DNA of 64,000 nucleotides, from contig CADAAU010000008.1 in the NCBI GenBank assembly GCA_902786015.1, forward strand, positions 1-64,000, given 5' to 3'. Source of the DNA: an uncultured Coriobacteriaceae bacterium. GTDB taxonomy: Bacteria; Actinomycetota; Coriobacteriia; Coriobacteriales; Atopobiaceae. A program made the position numbers and the translations under genes. This document shows positions 1-8,731 of the stretch, in pieces; within the stretch, counting starts at the first letter, position 1; each line of letters starts with the position of its first letter. The notes below the pieces were generated by a model. That model did not search any database, had not been told where the DNA came from, and worked only from the letters and a program-made list of their open reading frames with translations.

Positions 1-1
1 C

Positions 2-565
2 AACGGCGACCCGGCCGGAACCGAGGGCCTCTCGAGGAGGCTCGAGGCCATCGAGGTCCGCATCACGGCCAAGGGCTCGGGCGCCCCGGGGAGCACGGAG
101 GGCGCGTTCGTGGAGGCCGGACCCATTTATAGCGGTGACGCCGAACTCGACGGCATAGTCGAACAGATCATCAACAATCATACCGGCAGGGATTCCGACG
201 CACTCCGCAAAGCGTTTGACTACATCGTCGCTTTCCCATATATCGATGGAGAGGTAATGATGACCGGTGACTGGACGACTTGGTCCATCCCCAAGGCAAA
301 GCAGATGTATTATCGCCCCGGTGGCAATTGTTATCACTACGGCTCTCTCATGGCTTGGGTCGCCCGCGGACTTGGGTATGACGCACGCGCCGTATCCGGA
401 GAAGTCCAGGGAGGCGTTCTTGGGTGGTCTTATCATGGATGGTGCGAAGTAACTGTCGATGGTACAAAATATGTTATCGACCCCGATCTTCAGAAGTACA
501 TTCCAAATCGGAACTTCTTTATGGTGACTTACGATCAAGCTCCCACGTATTACCGAGGATACTAA
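2..565 (+). CDS. ChW-repeat / transglutaminase-like surface protein, 3' part only
   Basis: The reading frame is open from base 2, so the gene starts left of the window. The first ~38 residues are the end of a ChW repeat (GTEGLSRRLEAIEV), a module of secreted or wall-associated proteins. It is followed by a ~145-residue transglutaminase-like domain: Cys in GGNCYHYGSLMAWVARGLGYDARAV, His in SYHGWCEV and Asp in YVIDPDL form the expected Cys-His-Asp triad. In this family the triad fits a cysteine peptidase or a cross-linking enzyme outside the cell. GC is 91/120 in the first 120 bases and 29/60 in the next 60, a sharp change inside one frame. The signal peptide must lie outside the window. Substrate unknown. 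Confidence 0.8.
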   Translation, partial: NGDPAGTEGLSRRLEAIEVRITAKGSGAPGSTEGAFVEAGPIYSGDAELDGIVEQIINNHTGRDSDALRKAFDYIVAFPYIDGEVMMTGDWTTWSIPKAKQMYYRPGGNCYHYGSLMAWVARGLGYDARAVSGEVQGGVLGWSYHGWCEVTVDGTKYVIDPDLQKYIPNRNFFMVTYDQAPTYYRGY

Positions 566-590
566 TACGAGCCGATTCCTTTATGGTCGT

Positions 591-625
591 GCGCCCCGCA
601 GGATTATTCCTGTGGGGCGCGTTTT
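591..625 (+). terminator. Intrinsic terminator after the transglutaminase gene
   Basis: A 10-bp GC-rich stem (591-600 with 611-620, one G-U pair) has a 10-nt loop and is followed by TTTT. It lies 25 nt after the plus-strand stop and just before the convergent recO stop. There is no U-tract on the minus side. Confidence 0.8.
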
Positions 626-1373
626 ATATACCTCGAAGAAACTCAAACGCTCGTAAACGAGCGTCCAAATGAGTGGCCGCCCAACGGTGCGCGACATCCA
701 AGAGCTTCGAACTTGTAAGGTCGTCGACAGGCGCCACAAGAAGCTCGTCAAAAGTCAGTCCGATGAGCGCGCCAATCCAGTCCAATTCGTTTTGGGAGAC
801 GGGCATGGCTTCTGCAACATTCCGCGCGCAGCTCTCGCAGAGTACCCCACCGACGCTCACGCAAAACCGCGTTGCGGCAGGCTCCTCACACGCAATGCAC
901 GCGTCAAGTACAGGTCTCCACCCAGCATGGCTCATCACCTTGAACACATATGCCGCTGCCACGATGTCAAGATGCGGGCGATCTGTCGATTCCTCGCACG
1001 CTCGCAAGGACCTTGAGAGGAGCGGAAACAAGAAGGGGTCTTTTAGGTCCTCGTAGCAGGTCAAACGCGCAATCTCGCACATCGCAGAGGCGCACGCAAC
1101 GTGTTCGATGTCCACGCGGGCACCAACGTGGGCGTCGCTCACCTCGGCCTCGGTCAAAATCCCCAAATTCCGGCCCTTCGAAATCATCACGTCAGCCTCA
1201 ACAAATAGCTCAGACCTCGCGGAAAGCCTACTACCAGGCTTGCGCGCCCCCTTTGCCACCGCGCGTAGCTGCTCGCCTTCCTCCGTCATCATGGTGACGA
1301 TCAGATCCTGCTCAGCAAGCTTGGTTCGACTGAGCATGACGGCCTTATACCGTACGGCTGGGCGCCTGGCCAT
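624..1373 (-). CDS. recO: DNA repair protein RecO
   Basis: Recombination mediator that works with RecR to load RecA on SSB-coated DNA. The 249 residues match the family length. The N-terminal OB-fold region is followed by a helical domain carrying a zinc site (Cys159, Cys162, Cys179, Cys182). The gene begins 1 nt after the era stop, so it is the last gene of a phoH-ybeY-dgkA-era-recO operon, a common bacterial order. It ends convergent with the transglutaminase gene. Confidence 0.93.
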   Translation of the reverse strand: MARRPAVRYKAVMLSRTKLAEQDLIVTMMTEEGEQLRAVAKGARKPGSRLSARSELFVEADVMISKGRNLGILTEAEVSDAHVGARVDIEHVACASAMCEIARLTCYEDLKDPFLFPLLSRSLRACEESTDRPHLDIVAAAYVFKVMSHAGWRPVLDACIACEEPAATRFCVSVGGVLCESCARNVAEAMPVSQNELDWIGALIGLTFDELLVAPVDDLTSSKLLDVAHRWAATHLDARLRAFEFLRGI

Positions 1374-1374
1374 G

Positions 1375-2286
1375 CTATGCCCTTGCGTCGTACCCGAGCC
1401 GCGTGATCTCCGCGCGGTCCTTGCGCCACTTGGGCTGTACGCGTACGTTGAGCGCCAAATAAACTTTGCATCCCAACAAACGCTCTAGGTCTTTCCTAGC
1501 CAGCATGCCTATGCGTTTGATCATCGAACCGCCCTTGCCCACTACGATGCCCTTTTGCCCGTCACGTTCCACGAGAATGGTTGCGTCTATCGACGCGTGA
1601 CCATCCTTGCCATACGCAATAGAATCGCATCTCACACCAATCGAATGCGGTATCTCGTCACGGAGGAGCATGAATGCCTTTTCGCGCACGAACTCGGCGA
1701 CGACGTCCTCTTCGGTCGCGTCATGCCGCATGTTTTCGGGAAACCACCGCGGCCCTTCGGGAAGCCAGTGTTCCACTAAAGACAAGAAGGCGTCGACATT
1801 AAATGATTCTTGTGCGGACACGACGATAGAGTCATCAAAGTCCAAAAGCGAAGAAGCAGCTTCTAGCTGCTCCTGCACTTGCTCGGGCGTCGACGCATCC
1901 GCCTTGGTAAGCACGAGCAGCTTGGTTGCGTCACAGTTTGACACATGCCGGGCCACCCACGCATCCCCCGTACCTACGGGCTTGGTCGCATCCACGAGCA
2001 TGGCGACAACGTCGACGTCCGCAAGCTCGCCTAAGGCCGATCGGTTGAGTTCCTTTCCGAGCGCATCCTTGGGCTTGTGCAAGCCCGGCGTATCGACGAT
2101 GATGATTTGCCCGTGTTCGGTGCTCACGACGCCGCGAAGCCTCTTTCGCGTTGTCTGTGCCACAGGACTCGTTATGGCAACTTTATTGCCAAGGCAGGCA
2201 TTGAGCAATGTGGATTTTCCGGCGTTCGGCCTGCCCACCAACGCGACAAACCCACTCTTGAACCCAGACGACTGCTCCATATGCAT
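1375..2286 (-). CDS. era: GTPase Era
   Basis: Ras-like GTPase that binds the 3' end of 16S rRNA and checks 30S assembly. Visible motifs: G1 GRPNAGKS (18-25), G3 DTPG (65-68), a TKAD G4 (127-130, a variant of NKxD), and a C-terminal KH domain with GKGGSMIKRIG (250-260). The 303-residue length is typical. A purine-rich RBS lies a few bases before the ATG at 2286. It follows dgkA by 29 nt and is followed almost at once by recO. Confidence 0.96.
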   Translation of the reverse strand: MHMEQSSGFKSGFVALVGRPNAGKSTLLNACLGNKVAITSPVAQTTRKRLRGVVSTEHGQIIIVDTPGLHKPKDALGKELNRSALGELADVDVVAMLVDATKPVGTGDAWVARHVSNCDATKLLVLTKADASTPEQVQEQLEAASSLLDFDDSIVVSAQESFNVDAFLSLVEHWLPEGPRWFPENMRHDATEEDVVAEFVREKAFMLLRDEIPHSIGVRCDSIAYGKDGHASIDATILVERDGQKGIVVGKGGSMIKRIGMLARKDLERLLGCKVYLALNVRVQPKWRKDRAEITRLGYDARA

Positions 2287-2315
2287 TTCCGTCCTCTCGT
2301 CCGCTCAGAACTTCT

Positions 2316-2696
2316 TTAGATTAGGCGTAAAAACGCGTTGAAGAACACGATTAATCCCACGATCGCAACGATAAGGCATAGCGACCAAACGGCTCCAGCA
2401 GCTATATCTTTCGCTCGCCCCGCCAACGGATGGTACTCGGGAGACACAAGATCGACTACTGTCTCGACTGCCGTGTTTAGCAACTCCGCCGCAACGACGA
2501 CCCCGCAGCACAGAATCACTATGGCCCACTCGAGGGGCTGGAATCTGAGGATTATGCCCATAAAAAGAGCAAAGACTCCCCCTCCCAGCATGACTTTGAT
2601 GTTGCGCTCGGTTCTGAGCGCAGTCCTGAATCCCTGTATCGCAAAGAGGAAGCTGCGTCTGAACGTAGGGTGGTTCTCTTTCTGACCGGGTATCAT
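2316..2696 (-). CDS. dgkA: Diacylglycerol kinase / undecaprenol kinase (DgkA family)
   Basis: Small integral membrane lipid kinase of 126 residues. Three hydrophobic helices are visible (about 37-50, 57-70, 100-120), and the active-site signature AELLNTAVETVVDL (70-83) is followed by AKD (95-97). In Gram-positive bacteria such enzymes usually phosphorylate undecaprenol for wall-lipid recycling, which suits its place between ybeY and era. The start overlaps the ybeY stop by 4 nt. Substrate choice is inferred from lineage. Confidence 0.9.
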   Translation of the reverse strand: MIPGQKENHPTFRRSFLFAIQGFRTALRTERNIKVMLGGGVFALFMGIILRFQPLEWAIVILCCGVVVAAELLNTAVETVVDLVSPEYHPLAGRAKDIAAGAVWSLCLIVAIVGLIVFFNAFLRLI

Positions 2697-3202
2697 GCCA
2701 CGTCGTCACCTCGATGTCTCGTAAGATGCGTGTGTTCCACAACGTCGCTCTTGCTGCAAATTGCAACAAGTTCATCTTCGCGGGCTTCCATGACGTGGGC
2801 ATCATCCTCAGCAAGATGATCATACCCCAGCAGATGCAGCAGGCCGTGAACCAACAGAAGCGTGCACTCTTGCTCAAACGTCGTGCCGTACTCCCACGCC
2901 TGCCGCTCAATGTAGCTCGGCGCCAATACGATGTCGCCAAGCTCACACGGTTCGTCTTCTGCCAACTCTGGATCGTCCGGACGATCGCATTCGAGCGATA
3001 TAACGTCTGTTGGGCGATCTTGCCCTCTCCAATCACGATTGAGTTCGCGAATCTTCTCGTCGTCCACCACCGCGACAGAGACGAAGCAAAGGCGCGTGAC
3101 GCCCTCCTCCTTGAGCACTGTCTCGCATATGGAATGTACTTCCTCTCCAGTGAGCGGAAAGTCATGCCGCGCATCGTTTGCGAAGTCGACGTGTACGCCC
3201 AT
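2693..3202 (-). CDS. ybeY: Endoribonuclease YbeY (rRNA maturation)
   Basis: Zinc-dependent RNase for 16S rRNA 3' processing and ribosome quality control. The metal motif HGLLHLLGYDH (about residues 119-129) is intact. The ATG at 3202 shares one base with the phoH stop and has GAGGAGG nine bases upstream; a GTG one codon earlier is also possible. Usual order phoH-ybeY-dgkA-era. Confidence 0.95.
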   Translation of the reverse strand: MGVHVDFANDARHDFPLTGEEVHSICETVLKEEGVTRLCFVSVAVVDDEKIRELNRDWRGQDRPTDVISLECDRPDDPELAEDEPCELGDIVLAPSYIERQAWEYGTTFEQECTLLLVHGLLHLLGYDHLAEDDAHVMEAREDELVAICSKSDVVEHTHLTRHRGDDVA

Positions 3203-4164
3203 CACGAAGAACCTCCTCGCCTATGCTCAAACTTATCGTAGGCATCCACAATCTTTGCCACCAGCGAGTGACGTACGATATCGGAACGGGAAAGGTCACA
3301 AAAACAAACGCCTTCTATTCCCTCGAGCGCCTCACGCGCAATCTTGAGGCCGCCGCGACCCAATAGGTCACTTTGCGTTGCGTCACCCGTCACAACGAAC
3401 CTGGACGCAAAGCCCAGGCGGGTGAGAAACATCTTCATCTGTTCAGGTGTAGTATTCTGCGCCTCATCCAAAATCACAAAAGAGTCATTGAGCGTACGGC
3501 CGCGCATGTACGCGAGCGGTGCAATCTCGATCGTTCCGCGCTCTATAAGAGAATTGACATGGCCTGCTTCCATCATGTCGTACAACGCATCATAGAGAGG
3601 CCGAATGTAGGGATCGATCTTTTCCTGTAGTGTGCCGGGCAAATAGCCGAGCGACTCCCCCGCCTCTACAACGGGTCTGGTCAATACGATGCGAGCTACC
3701 TCGCGCCGTCGAAGCGCGGAAACCGCCATCGCCATGGCGAGGTATGTCTTTCCGGTGCCCGCAGGTCCTATGCCAAACGTTATTGGGTTCGATTGCATAG
3801 CTCTCACATAACGAGCCTGGCCTTCCGTCTTTGCGCGCACAGACCTATCCCTATGCGTAAGCAGGACCTCTCGCCCCTCGTTTTCTTGTAACGAATCGCC
3901 TCGAGAGACTCCGGCAACAATCAAGTCAACATCAGCAGATGTGGGCGCAAACCCCTTTTCCGTCATCTGTATGAGTCGAGAAAAAACGATCGTCGAAGCT
4001 TCGACGGCATGCGCGTCACCAGCCAGCTGGACGCGGTTGCCGCGAACTGTGACAATCACATCGAAGGTGTCCTCGACTCTTCGAAGGTTAGCGTCAGCAT
4101 TGCCCATAACAAGTGCTGGATCTACGGAATCCGGAATGCTAATACGCACGTGCGTCGGCTCCAA
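3202..4164 (-). CDS. phoH: PhoH-family ATPase
   Basis: PhoH/PhoL-type P-loop ATPase with Walker A GPAGTGKT (about 133-140) and Walker B FVILDEAQN. An N-terminal KH-like segment suggests RNA binding. The exact role is unsettled, but its fixed link to ybeY and era points to RNA or ribosome quality control. I chose the TTG at 4164 because GGGGAG lies 5 nt before it; the frame stays open to a TTG at 4200 without an RBS. The 320 residues fit the family. First gene of the phoH-ybeY-dgkA-era-recO run. Confidence 0.9.
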   Translation of the reverse strand: MEPTHVRISIPDSVDPALVMGNADANLRRVEDTFDVIVTVRGNRVQLAGDAHAVEASTIVFSRLIQMTEKGFAPTSADVDLIVAGVSRGDSLQENEGREVLLTHRDRSVRAKTEGQARYVRAMQSNPITFGIGPAGTGKTYLAMAMAVSALRRREVARIVLTRPVVEAGESLGYLPGTLQEKIDPYIRPLYDALYDMMEAGHVNSLIERGTIEIAPLAYMRGRTLNDSFVILDEAQNTTPEQMKMFLTRLGFASRFVVTGDATQSDLLGRGGLKIAREALEGIEGVCFCDLSRSDIVRHSLVAKIVDAYDKFEHRRGGSS

Positions 4165-4271
4165 GCGATCTCCCCTTCTTTTCTCGTGCAAGCTACACAA
4201 GTCTATGATACCCCTCGTCCGCTCGTTCGTCGCTAAGCATCTTCGTTTGTTTGATTATCGTCAATCAAGTC

Positions 4272-5552
4272 TTAAGCCTTACCCTCTAGTTGACCTTTAG
4301 TGTTACATAAGAGTTGTACTCTCTCGTAAGCCCCAATGCTAAAGCTGAGGTTTACACTTACTTCAAAGAGACGCCCGTCGACGCTTCTCCCTGGCTCGAG
4401 CACGAGGACATCGTCGACTTCGCCACTTAAGCTTTTGGCAAAAGATGCCCGCATTGCGCGCGATAGGTTCCGTAATTCTCCTGCCCTCACAGCAGAGTCG
4501 GATGGACTCACTTGAAGCGGTGCCGTCGCAGCAGGCGTACCTGGACGCTTGGAGTATCTAAACACGTGCATCTTTGAGAAGGCCATTTCTTCACAGAAAC
4601 GCATGGTCTGTAAGAACTCATCGGACGTTTCTCCCGGGAATCCCGCAATTGTGTCGGTCTCCAATGCGGGCTTATGTAAGTACGATCTTGCGAGCTCGAT
4701 AACGCGCCTAAAGTCATTTGTTGTATATGGTCTACCCATCCGCCTGAGCGTCTCGTCACAACCCGACTGAAGACATATGTGTAGATAGGGCGCAACCCGA
4801 CCCGACGAATTCGCCATGACCTCCAAAAGATCTTCCGTCACATCAAGGGGCTCAATCGAAGAAAGACGAATTCTTTTGATGCACGTCTGATTCAAAATGT
4901 GCGCAAGCAAGTCACCGAGCTTTGCACCTGATCCCAAGCCGTCTCCCCCGCTAGTTCGGTAGGTGCCCAGGTTTATGCCCGTCAAGACCACCTCGTGAGC
5001 ATTTCGATCGCACGCCTCGCGAACGGCACGGATGACCTCGTCGCTCGGTAACGATCTGGAGGGTCCTCGTGCCTTCCAAACAATGCAGTAGGTGCATCGA
5101 TTGTCGCAGCCGTCTTGAATCTTTATACCGGGTCGCATGCGTCCGGTTGGCGTAGGCGATACGGAGAGGTGTGTAGAGGAAGATTCGTATTCCTTCTCTG
5201 CGCCAACAAGACGCAATACTCGTTCGGCCACCCGACTCTTTTGCCGTTCAATATGGATATCGGAAGCAACGTCACGCAGCTCTTGTGCAAATAGGTTTGC
5301 GGCACACCCGCATGCCACAATCAGAGGGGCATTCGAAAGCCGTGCGGTACGCCGCACGGCCTTACGCGTCTTTGCCTGAGCTTCGCCCGTAACGGCACAG
5401 GTGTTTATAACCACCACATCCGCATCGTCTGGAGTCGTAAGCACGCAACCATGTTCAACAAGCTGCGAAGCGATAAGATCGGTCTCGACTCGGTTTACAC
5501 GGCAGCCCAGATTGATCATGGAGACACGCGGCATTGCCGATCCAGGTGTCAC
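4272..5552 (-). CDS. mtaB: tRNA t6A37 methylthiotransferase MtaB
   Basis: Radical-SAM enzyme that adds a methylthio group to t6A at tRNA position 37. The N-terminal UPF0004 domain has its Cys set (GCRVN, CAVTGEAQAKTRK, CGCAAN). The radical-SAM cluster motif is CDNRCTYC, followed by ARGPSRS, and a C-terminal TRAM-like region is present. The 426-residue length and the phrase GARGPSRSLP-like context fit MtaB rather than MiaB. The GTG start overlaps the dnaJ stop by 4 nt, so it is translated with dnaJ, an arrangement also common in Firmicutes. Confidence 0.92.
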   Translation of the reverse strand: MTPGSAMPRVSMINLGCRVNRVETDLIASQLVEHGCVLTTPDDADVVVINTCAVTGEAQAKTRKAVRRTARLSNAPLIVACGCAANLFAQELRDVASDIHIERQKSRVAERVLRLVGAEKEYESSSTHLSVSPTPTGRMRPGIKIQDGCDNRCTYCIVWKARGPSRSLPSDEVIRAVREACDRNAHEVVLTGINLGTYRTSGGDGLGSGAKLGDLLAHILNQTCIKRIRLSSIEPLDVTEDLLEVMANSSGRVAPYLHICLQSGCDETLRRMGRPYTTNDFRRVIELARSYLHKPALETDTIAGFPGETSDEFLQTMRFCEEMAFSKMHVFRYSKRPGTPAATAPLQVSPSDSAVRAGELRNLSRAMRASFAKSLSGEVDDVLVLEPGRSVDGRLFEVSVNLSFSIGAYERVQLLCNTKGQLEGKA

Positions 5553-6748
5553 CGTTTACCGCCAAAGGGGCCTCGATGTCGCCTTGGACGCGCTTTAGTA
5601 CGCTTGGACTCCGTTGATCGCTCTGTATGCTCGCTGTCATTCGGAGTGCCGCCACGGTCGTTTTGCGCCTTTTTGCGGGACCGCACGGCTTCAATTGCCG
5701 CGATGTCCTCCGATGTCAAATCCTTGGGCACCTCGACTCGCACGACAACAATAAGACTTCCACGTGTCGTACCACCCAGACGCGGCATGCCATGCCCCTC
5801 GACATATACCTTTTGGCCATATTGGCAACCTCGAGGTACTTCTACCGTAACCTGCTCGTCTTTGAGAATCCCCTCGAACGAAATCTCGCAGCCGAGCATT
5901 GCATCGAAGGCGTCTATGTCGATAATGCGAACGAGGTCATCACCCTGACGCTCATAGTGCTCATCCTCGGATATTTGCACCGTCACGACCAAGTCACCGC
6001 TCGTGTCGCCCCGCACACCCGCCTCTCCACGTCCATTGACGCGGATCGACTGACCGGAATGAATGCCGGCTGGAATATCTACCGTTACCGTCTCGTGGGA
6101 CGGCGTGCGTCCCTCGCCTTGGCAGATATCGCAAGGGTTGTCGACCATCCGTCCCGAACCATGGCACACGGGACACACCGTCTGGCTCTGCATCTGGCCA
6201 AAAATCGTGCGTTGCACCTCAACCACTCGACCAGTGCCATGGCAGTGCTCGCAAACAGTCTCGTGGCCTCCTTCGGCCACACCGGAACCATTGCAATCGT
6301 CGCAGGGGGCAAGGCGATCATACGCCACGGTCTTTGTCGTACCTGCCGCAGCCTCCGCAAGCGATATTCTTAACGTTATGCCCATGTCGCGGCCACGCGT
6401 GCGTGAAGCGCCACCTCGCGCACTGCCTCCTCCTCCAAAGAAGGAGTCAAAGATGTCGCTTATGCCGCCAAAACCGCCACCAAAGATGTCGGACATATCG
6501 ACGAAGTCGGATCCAAAGCCTCCGGGTCCGTCCGGATTGCCATATTGGTCGTAATTTGCACGCTTGCGCTCATCAGACAATACCGAGTAGGCCTCGTTGA
6601 CTTCCTTAAAACGTGCCTCGGCATCTGGCGCCTTGTTTACGTCGGGATGCAGCGTGCGTGCCAACTTGAGGAAGGCTCGCTTGATGGTACGTTGATCGGC
6701 ATCGCGAGCAACGCCCAGTATCCCGTAGTAGTCTCGTTGTGATTCCAC
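5549..6748 (-). CDS. dnaJ: Chaperone DnaJ
   Basis: Hsp40 co-chaperone for DnaK. The order is J-domain with HPD, Gly/Phe-rich linker (GGFGGISDIFDSFFGGGG), four CxxCxGxG zinc repeats (CDDCNGSG, CEHCHGTG, CPVCHGSG, CDICQGEG) and a substrate-binding C-terminal domain. GGAGG lies nine bases before the GTG at 6748; a TTG two codons upstream is less well spaced. The usual hrcA-grpE-dnaK neighbours are absent, so DnaK is encoded elsewhere. The last 40 residues are a charged, low-complexity tail. Confidence 0.95.
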   Translation of the reverse strand: MESQRDYYGILGVARDADQRTIKRAFLKLARTLHPDVNKAPDAEARFKEVNEAYSVLSDERKRANYDQYGNPDGPGGFGSDFVDMSDIFGGGFGGISDIFDSFFGGGGSARGGASRTRGRDMGITLRISLAEAAAGTTKTVAYDRLAPCDDCNGSGVAEGGHETVCEHCHGTGRVVEVQRTIFGQMQSQTVCPVCHGSGRMVDNPCDICQGEGRTPSHETVTVDIPAGIHSGQSIRVNGRGEAGVRGDTSGDLVVTVQISEDEHYERQGDDLVRIIDIDAFDAMLGCEISFEGILKDEQVTVEVPRGCQYGQKVYVEGHGMPRLGGTTRGSLIVVVRVEVPKDLTSEDIAAIEAVRSRKKAQNDRGGTPNDSEHTERSTESKRTKARPRRHRGPFGGKR

Positions 6749-6841
6749 GTGCAAAAACCTCCGAACGCAAATTTCCGGCCACGGATATCCCGCAGCGACT
6801 CGTTAGTCATCATCGCGTCGCATATGAGCGCATGTATGTGG

Positions 6842-7978
6842 CTACCTAACACGACGTGACGTAAGTGACATAAAAACAAACATCAGAATCAAGAATGCTA
6901 TGGGGTACATGAGCATGCCTGATACAAGGAAGGACAGCAGCAACGCCACGACAAGTCCCGAAATAGCACCTCCTGCGAGAGCCGCCCCGGCCTGTCGCAA
7001 CCATCGCATGTTGAAATGCACGCCTTCCCTGATGGTCATCGCAAGGCCCGAGGCAATCATCACAGCTCCAAGCACCACGCTGAGCAGCGAGAACGGCGTG
7101 CTAAAGATACCGAGTACGAGGATGGGAATGCCGATGCCGGCCAAACGCAATCCGTTCTGTTGCTGGGGCGTAACCCGTTCTTCGGCAACACGCACCACGC
7201 ATACAAAGTCTCCTGCTTCACGGCCATTCGTGCCAGCGTTGCCCATGCCTTTTACACGGACCTCATCACCATCATGCGAGTCGGCAGGTATGTCTACCAC
7301 GACTTCTGTAGCCGTAAGCACGCGACCAGACCCACCACATGCGGTACAAGGATCCACGACCACCTTTCCCGAGCCCTCGCACTCGGGACAGGTGACGTCA
7401 AAGAAACCAAAGCCAAAGATGCCGCCAAGGTCGACCCTCATGCTGCCTACACCGCCACACGTGGGACATGTCGTCGCCTCCGTGTGCTCGACAGAACCAG
7501 CTCCGTGACAGACTTCGCACGTCGCATAGTGTTGGTAGGTGACCCCGCGACGGACACCCTTTTGTACGGCATCATGATCAAGATCAACCTCAAAGTGGAT
7601 GTCAGCACCCGCACGCGGACGATAGCTACGCGACGTCGTTTGCCCACTCGTCCATGATCCCGTCCAAGCATTGTCGAAGGGAAACCCGCCCGTAAAGGGT
7701 GACCCCTGACCAGAACCGGCAGATGCCCCACCAGCATACCCGCCGGCAAAGGGCATGCCCGAGCGCATCGCATCATATCTTTTGCGCTTCCCCTCGTCAG
7801 AGAGGACCGCATATGCCTCACTTACTTCCTTAAAGCGATCCTCGGCGTCAGGCTCCTTATTTACGTCCGGATGCAGTTTGCGTGCCTTCTTTTGAAAGGC
7901 GCGCCGAATCTCATCCGTTGAGGCGCCCTCGTCGACCTCAAGAATGGCGTAATAGTCTTTTTCGTTCATTGATGCCAT
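6842..7978 (-). CDS. Membrane-anchored DnaJ-like protein
   Basis: A second J-protein of unusual build. It has a complete J-domain with HPD (36-38), a short Gly/Ser linker, all four zinc repeats (CEVCHGAG, CPTCGGVG, CPECEGSG, CTACGGSG) and only the start of the substrate-binding domain (VVVDIPADSHDGDEVRVKGMGNAG). From residue 275 the chain becomes about 100 residues of hydrophobic sequence with roughly four membrane helices, ending in RRVR. This suggests that it recruits DnaK to the membrane; that role is inference. GAGGAG lies eight bases before the ATG at 7978. It probably leads the dnaJ-mtaB transcript (93-nt gap, no terminator seen). Confidence 0.85.
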   Translation of the reverse strand: MASMNEKDYYAILEVDEGASTDEIRRAFQKKARKLHPDVNKEPDAEDRFKEVSEAYAVLSDEGKRKRYDAMRSGMPFAGGYAGGASAGSGQGSPFTGGFPFDNAWTGSWTSGQTTSRSYRPRAGADIHFEVDLDHDAVQKGVRRGVTYQHYATCEVCHGAGSVEHTEATTCPTCGGVGSMRVDLGGIFGFGFFDVTCPECEGSGKVVVDPCTACGGSGRVLTATEVVVDIPADSHDGDEVRVKGMGNAGTNGREAGDFVCVVRVAEERVTPQQQNGLRLAGIGIPILVLGIFSTPFSLLSVVLGAVMIASGLAMTIREGVHFNMRWLRQAGAALAGGAISGLVVALLLSFLVSGMLMYPIAFLILMFVFMSLTSRRVR

Positions 7979-8159
7979 ATGTCGAGCTCCTCAGTTTGGG
8001 GGCATGACGCCGTTACACACATATGAAAGGATTTTACCCAATACGCCGTACTATATGCACATTATTTTGGACGATAGTGACCTAAAGGCTTGAGCAAAAG
8101 ACGTCTTTCGTTATGTGCCATACTGTCAGGACAGTGCCTTTTGCCCAAGGAGATCGATC

Positions 8160-8687
8160 ATGCGCATACGGCAGGCAACCACAAATGACTTTTCTAGCAT
8201 TATGGATCTCTACCATGAGGCCTCCGACGCAATGGCGGGGACCCCATACGACTGCTGTTGGCGCCGCGATGGGCATCCGTCACCAGACTTCGTTCACGGA
8301 CTCATATCCGGCAATGGCATGCTCGTCGCTGAGGAGAAAGATGAACTGATAGGTGCGATAGGGGTAAACCACGACCTCGGACACGACTACGAGGACGTCA
8401 TGTGGCTTGCCAACGTGTCTACCCAGCTGGTTTGTGCAATACACCTGCTTGTGGTCCGAATGGGCCAGCGCGGACAAGGCCTCGCGCGCACAATACTGCG
8501 CGAGTGCCTTATGTGGGCCGCCAACAAGGGTATGCGCACAGCGCGTCTCGACGCCACGGCAAACAACGAGCCCGCAATAGCGCTCTACCAAAGCGAGGGA
8601 TTCGCTCTTGTGGGAAAGGGTGACTTGGACGTCAATCCCGACGATGACTCTCTGGTGCCGTTCGTCGTAATGGAGCGCCTGCTCTAA
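8160..8687 (+). CDS. GNAT-family N-acetyltransferase
   Basis: 175-residue single-domain acetyltransferase. The acetyl-CoA loop is RMGQRGQGLARTIL, and the late NNEPAIALYQSEGF segment is typical of the fold. The start at 8160 has AAGGAG seven bases upstream; the frame extends 45 bases further without an RBS. Substrate cannot be read from sequence. It is the only plus-strand gene in the first part of the window after the left-edge gene, and it is convergent with hemW. Confidence 0.85.
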   Translation: MRIRQATTNDFSSIMDLYHEASDAMAGTPYDCCWRRDGHPSPDFVHGLISGNGMLVAEEKDELIGAIGVNHDLGHDYEDVMWLANVSTQLVCAIHLLVVRMGQRGQGLARTILRECLMWAANKGMRTARLDATANNEPAIALYQSEGFALVGKGDLDVNPDDDSLVPFVVMERLL

Positions 8688-8731
8688 GAGAATGGGCGAT
8701 GGAAAACGGTGTATTGCTGCCGCTCGGATGA

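Noticed and set aside
8122-8135. ACTGTC-AG-GACAGT dyad before the GNAT gene
   Set aside because: Only 6-bp arms with a 2-base centre; too weak to call an operator without other copies.
7979-8159. CIRCE or HAIR heat-shock operator upstream of the dnaJ-like gene
   Set aside because: Only a half match to HAIR (CTTGAGC) and no CIRCE dyad were found.
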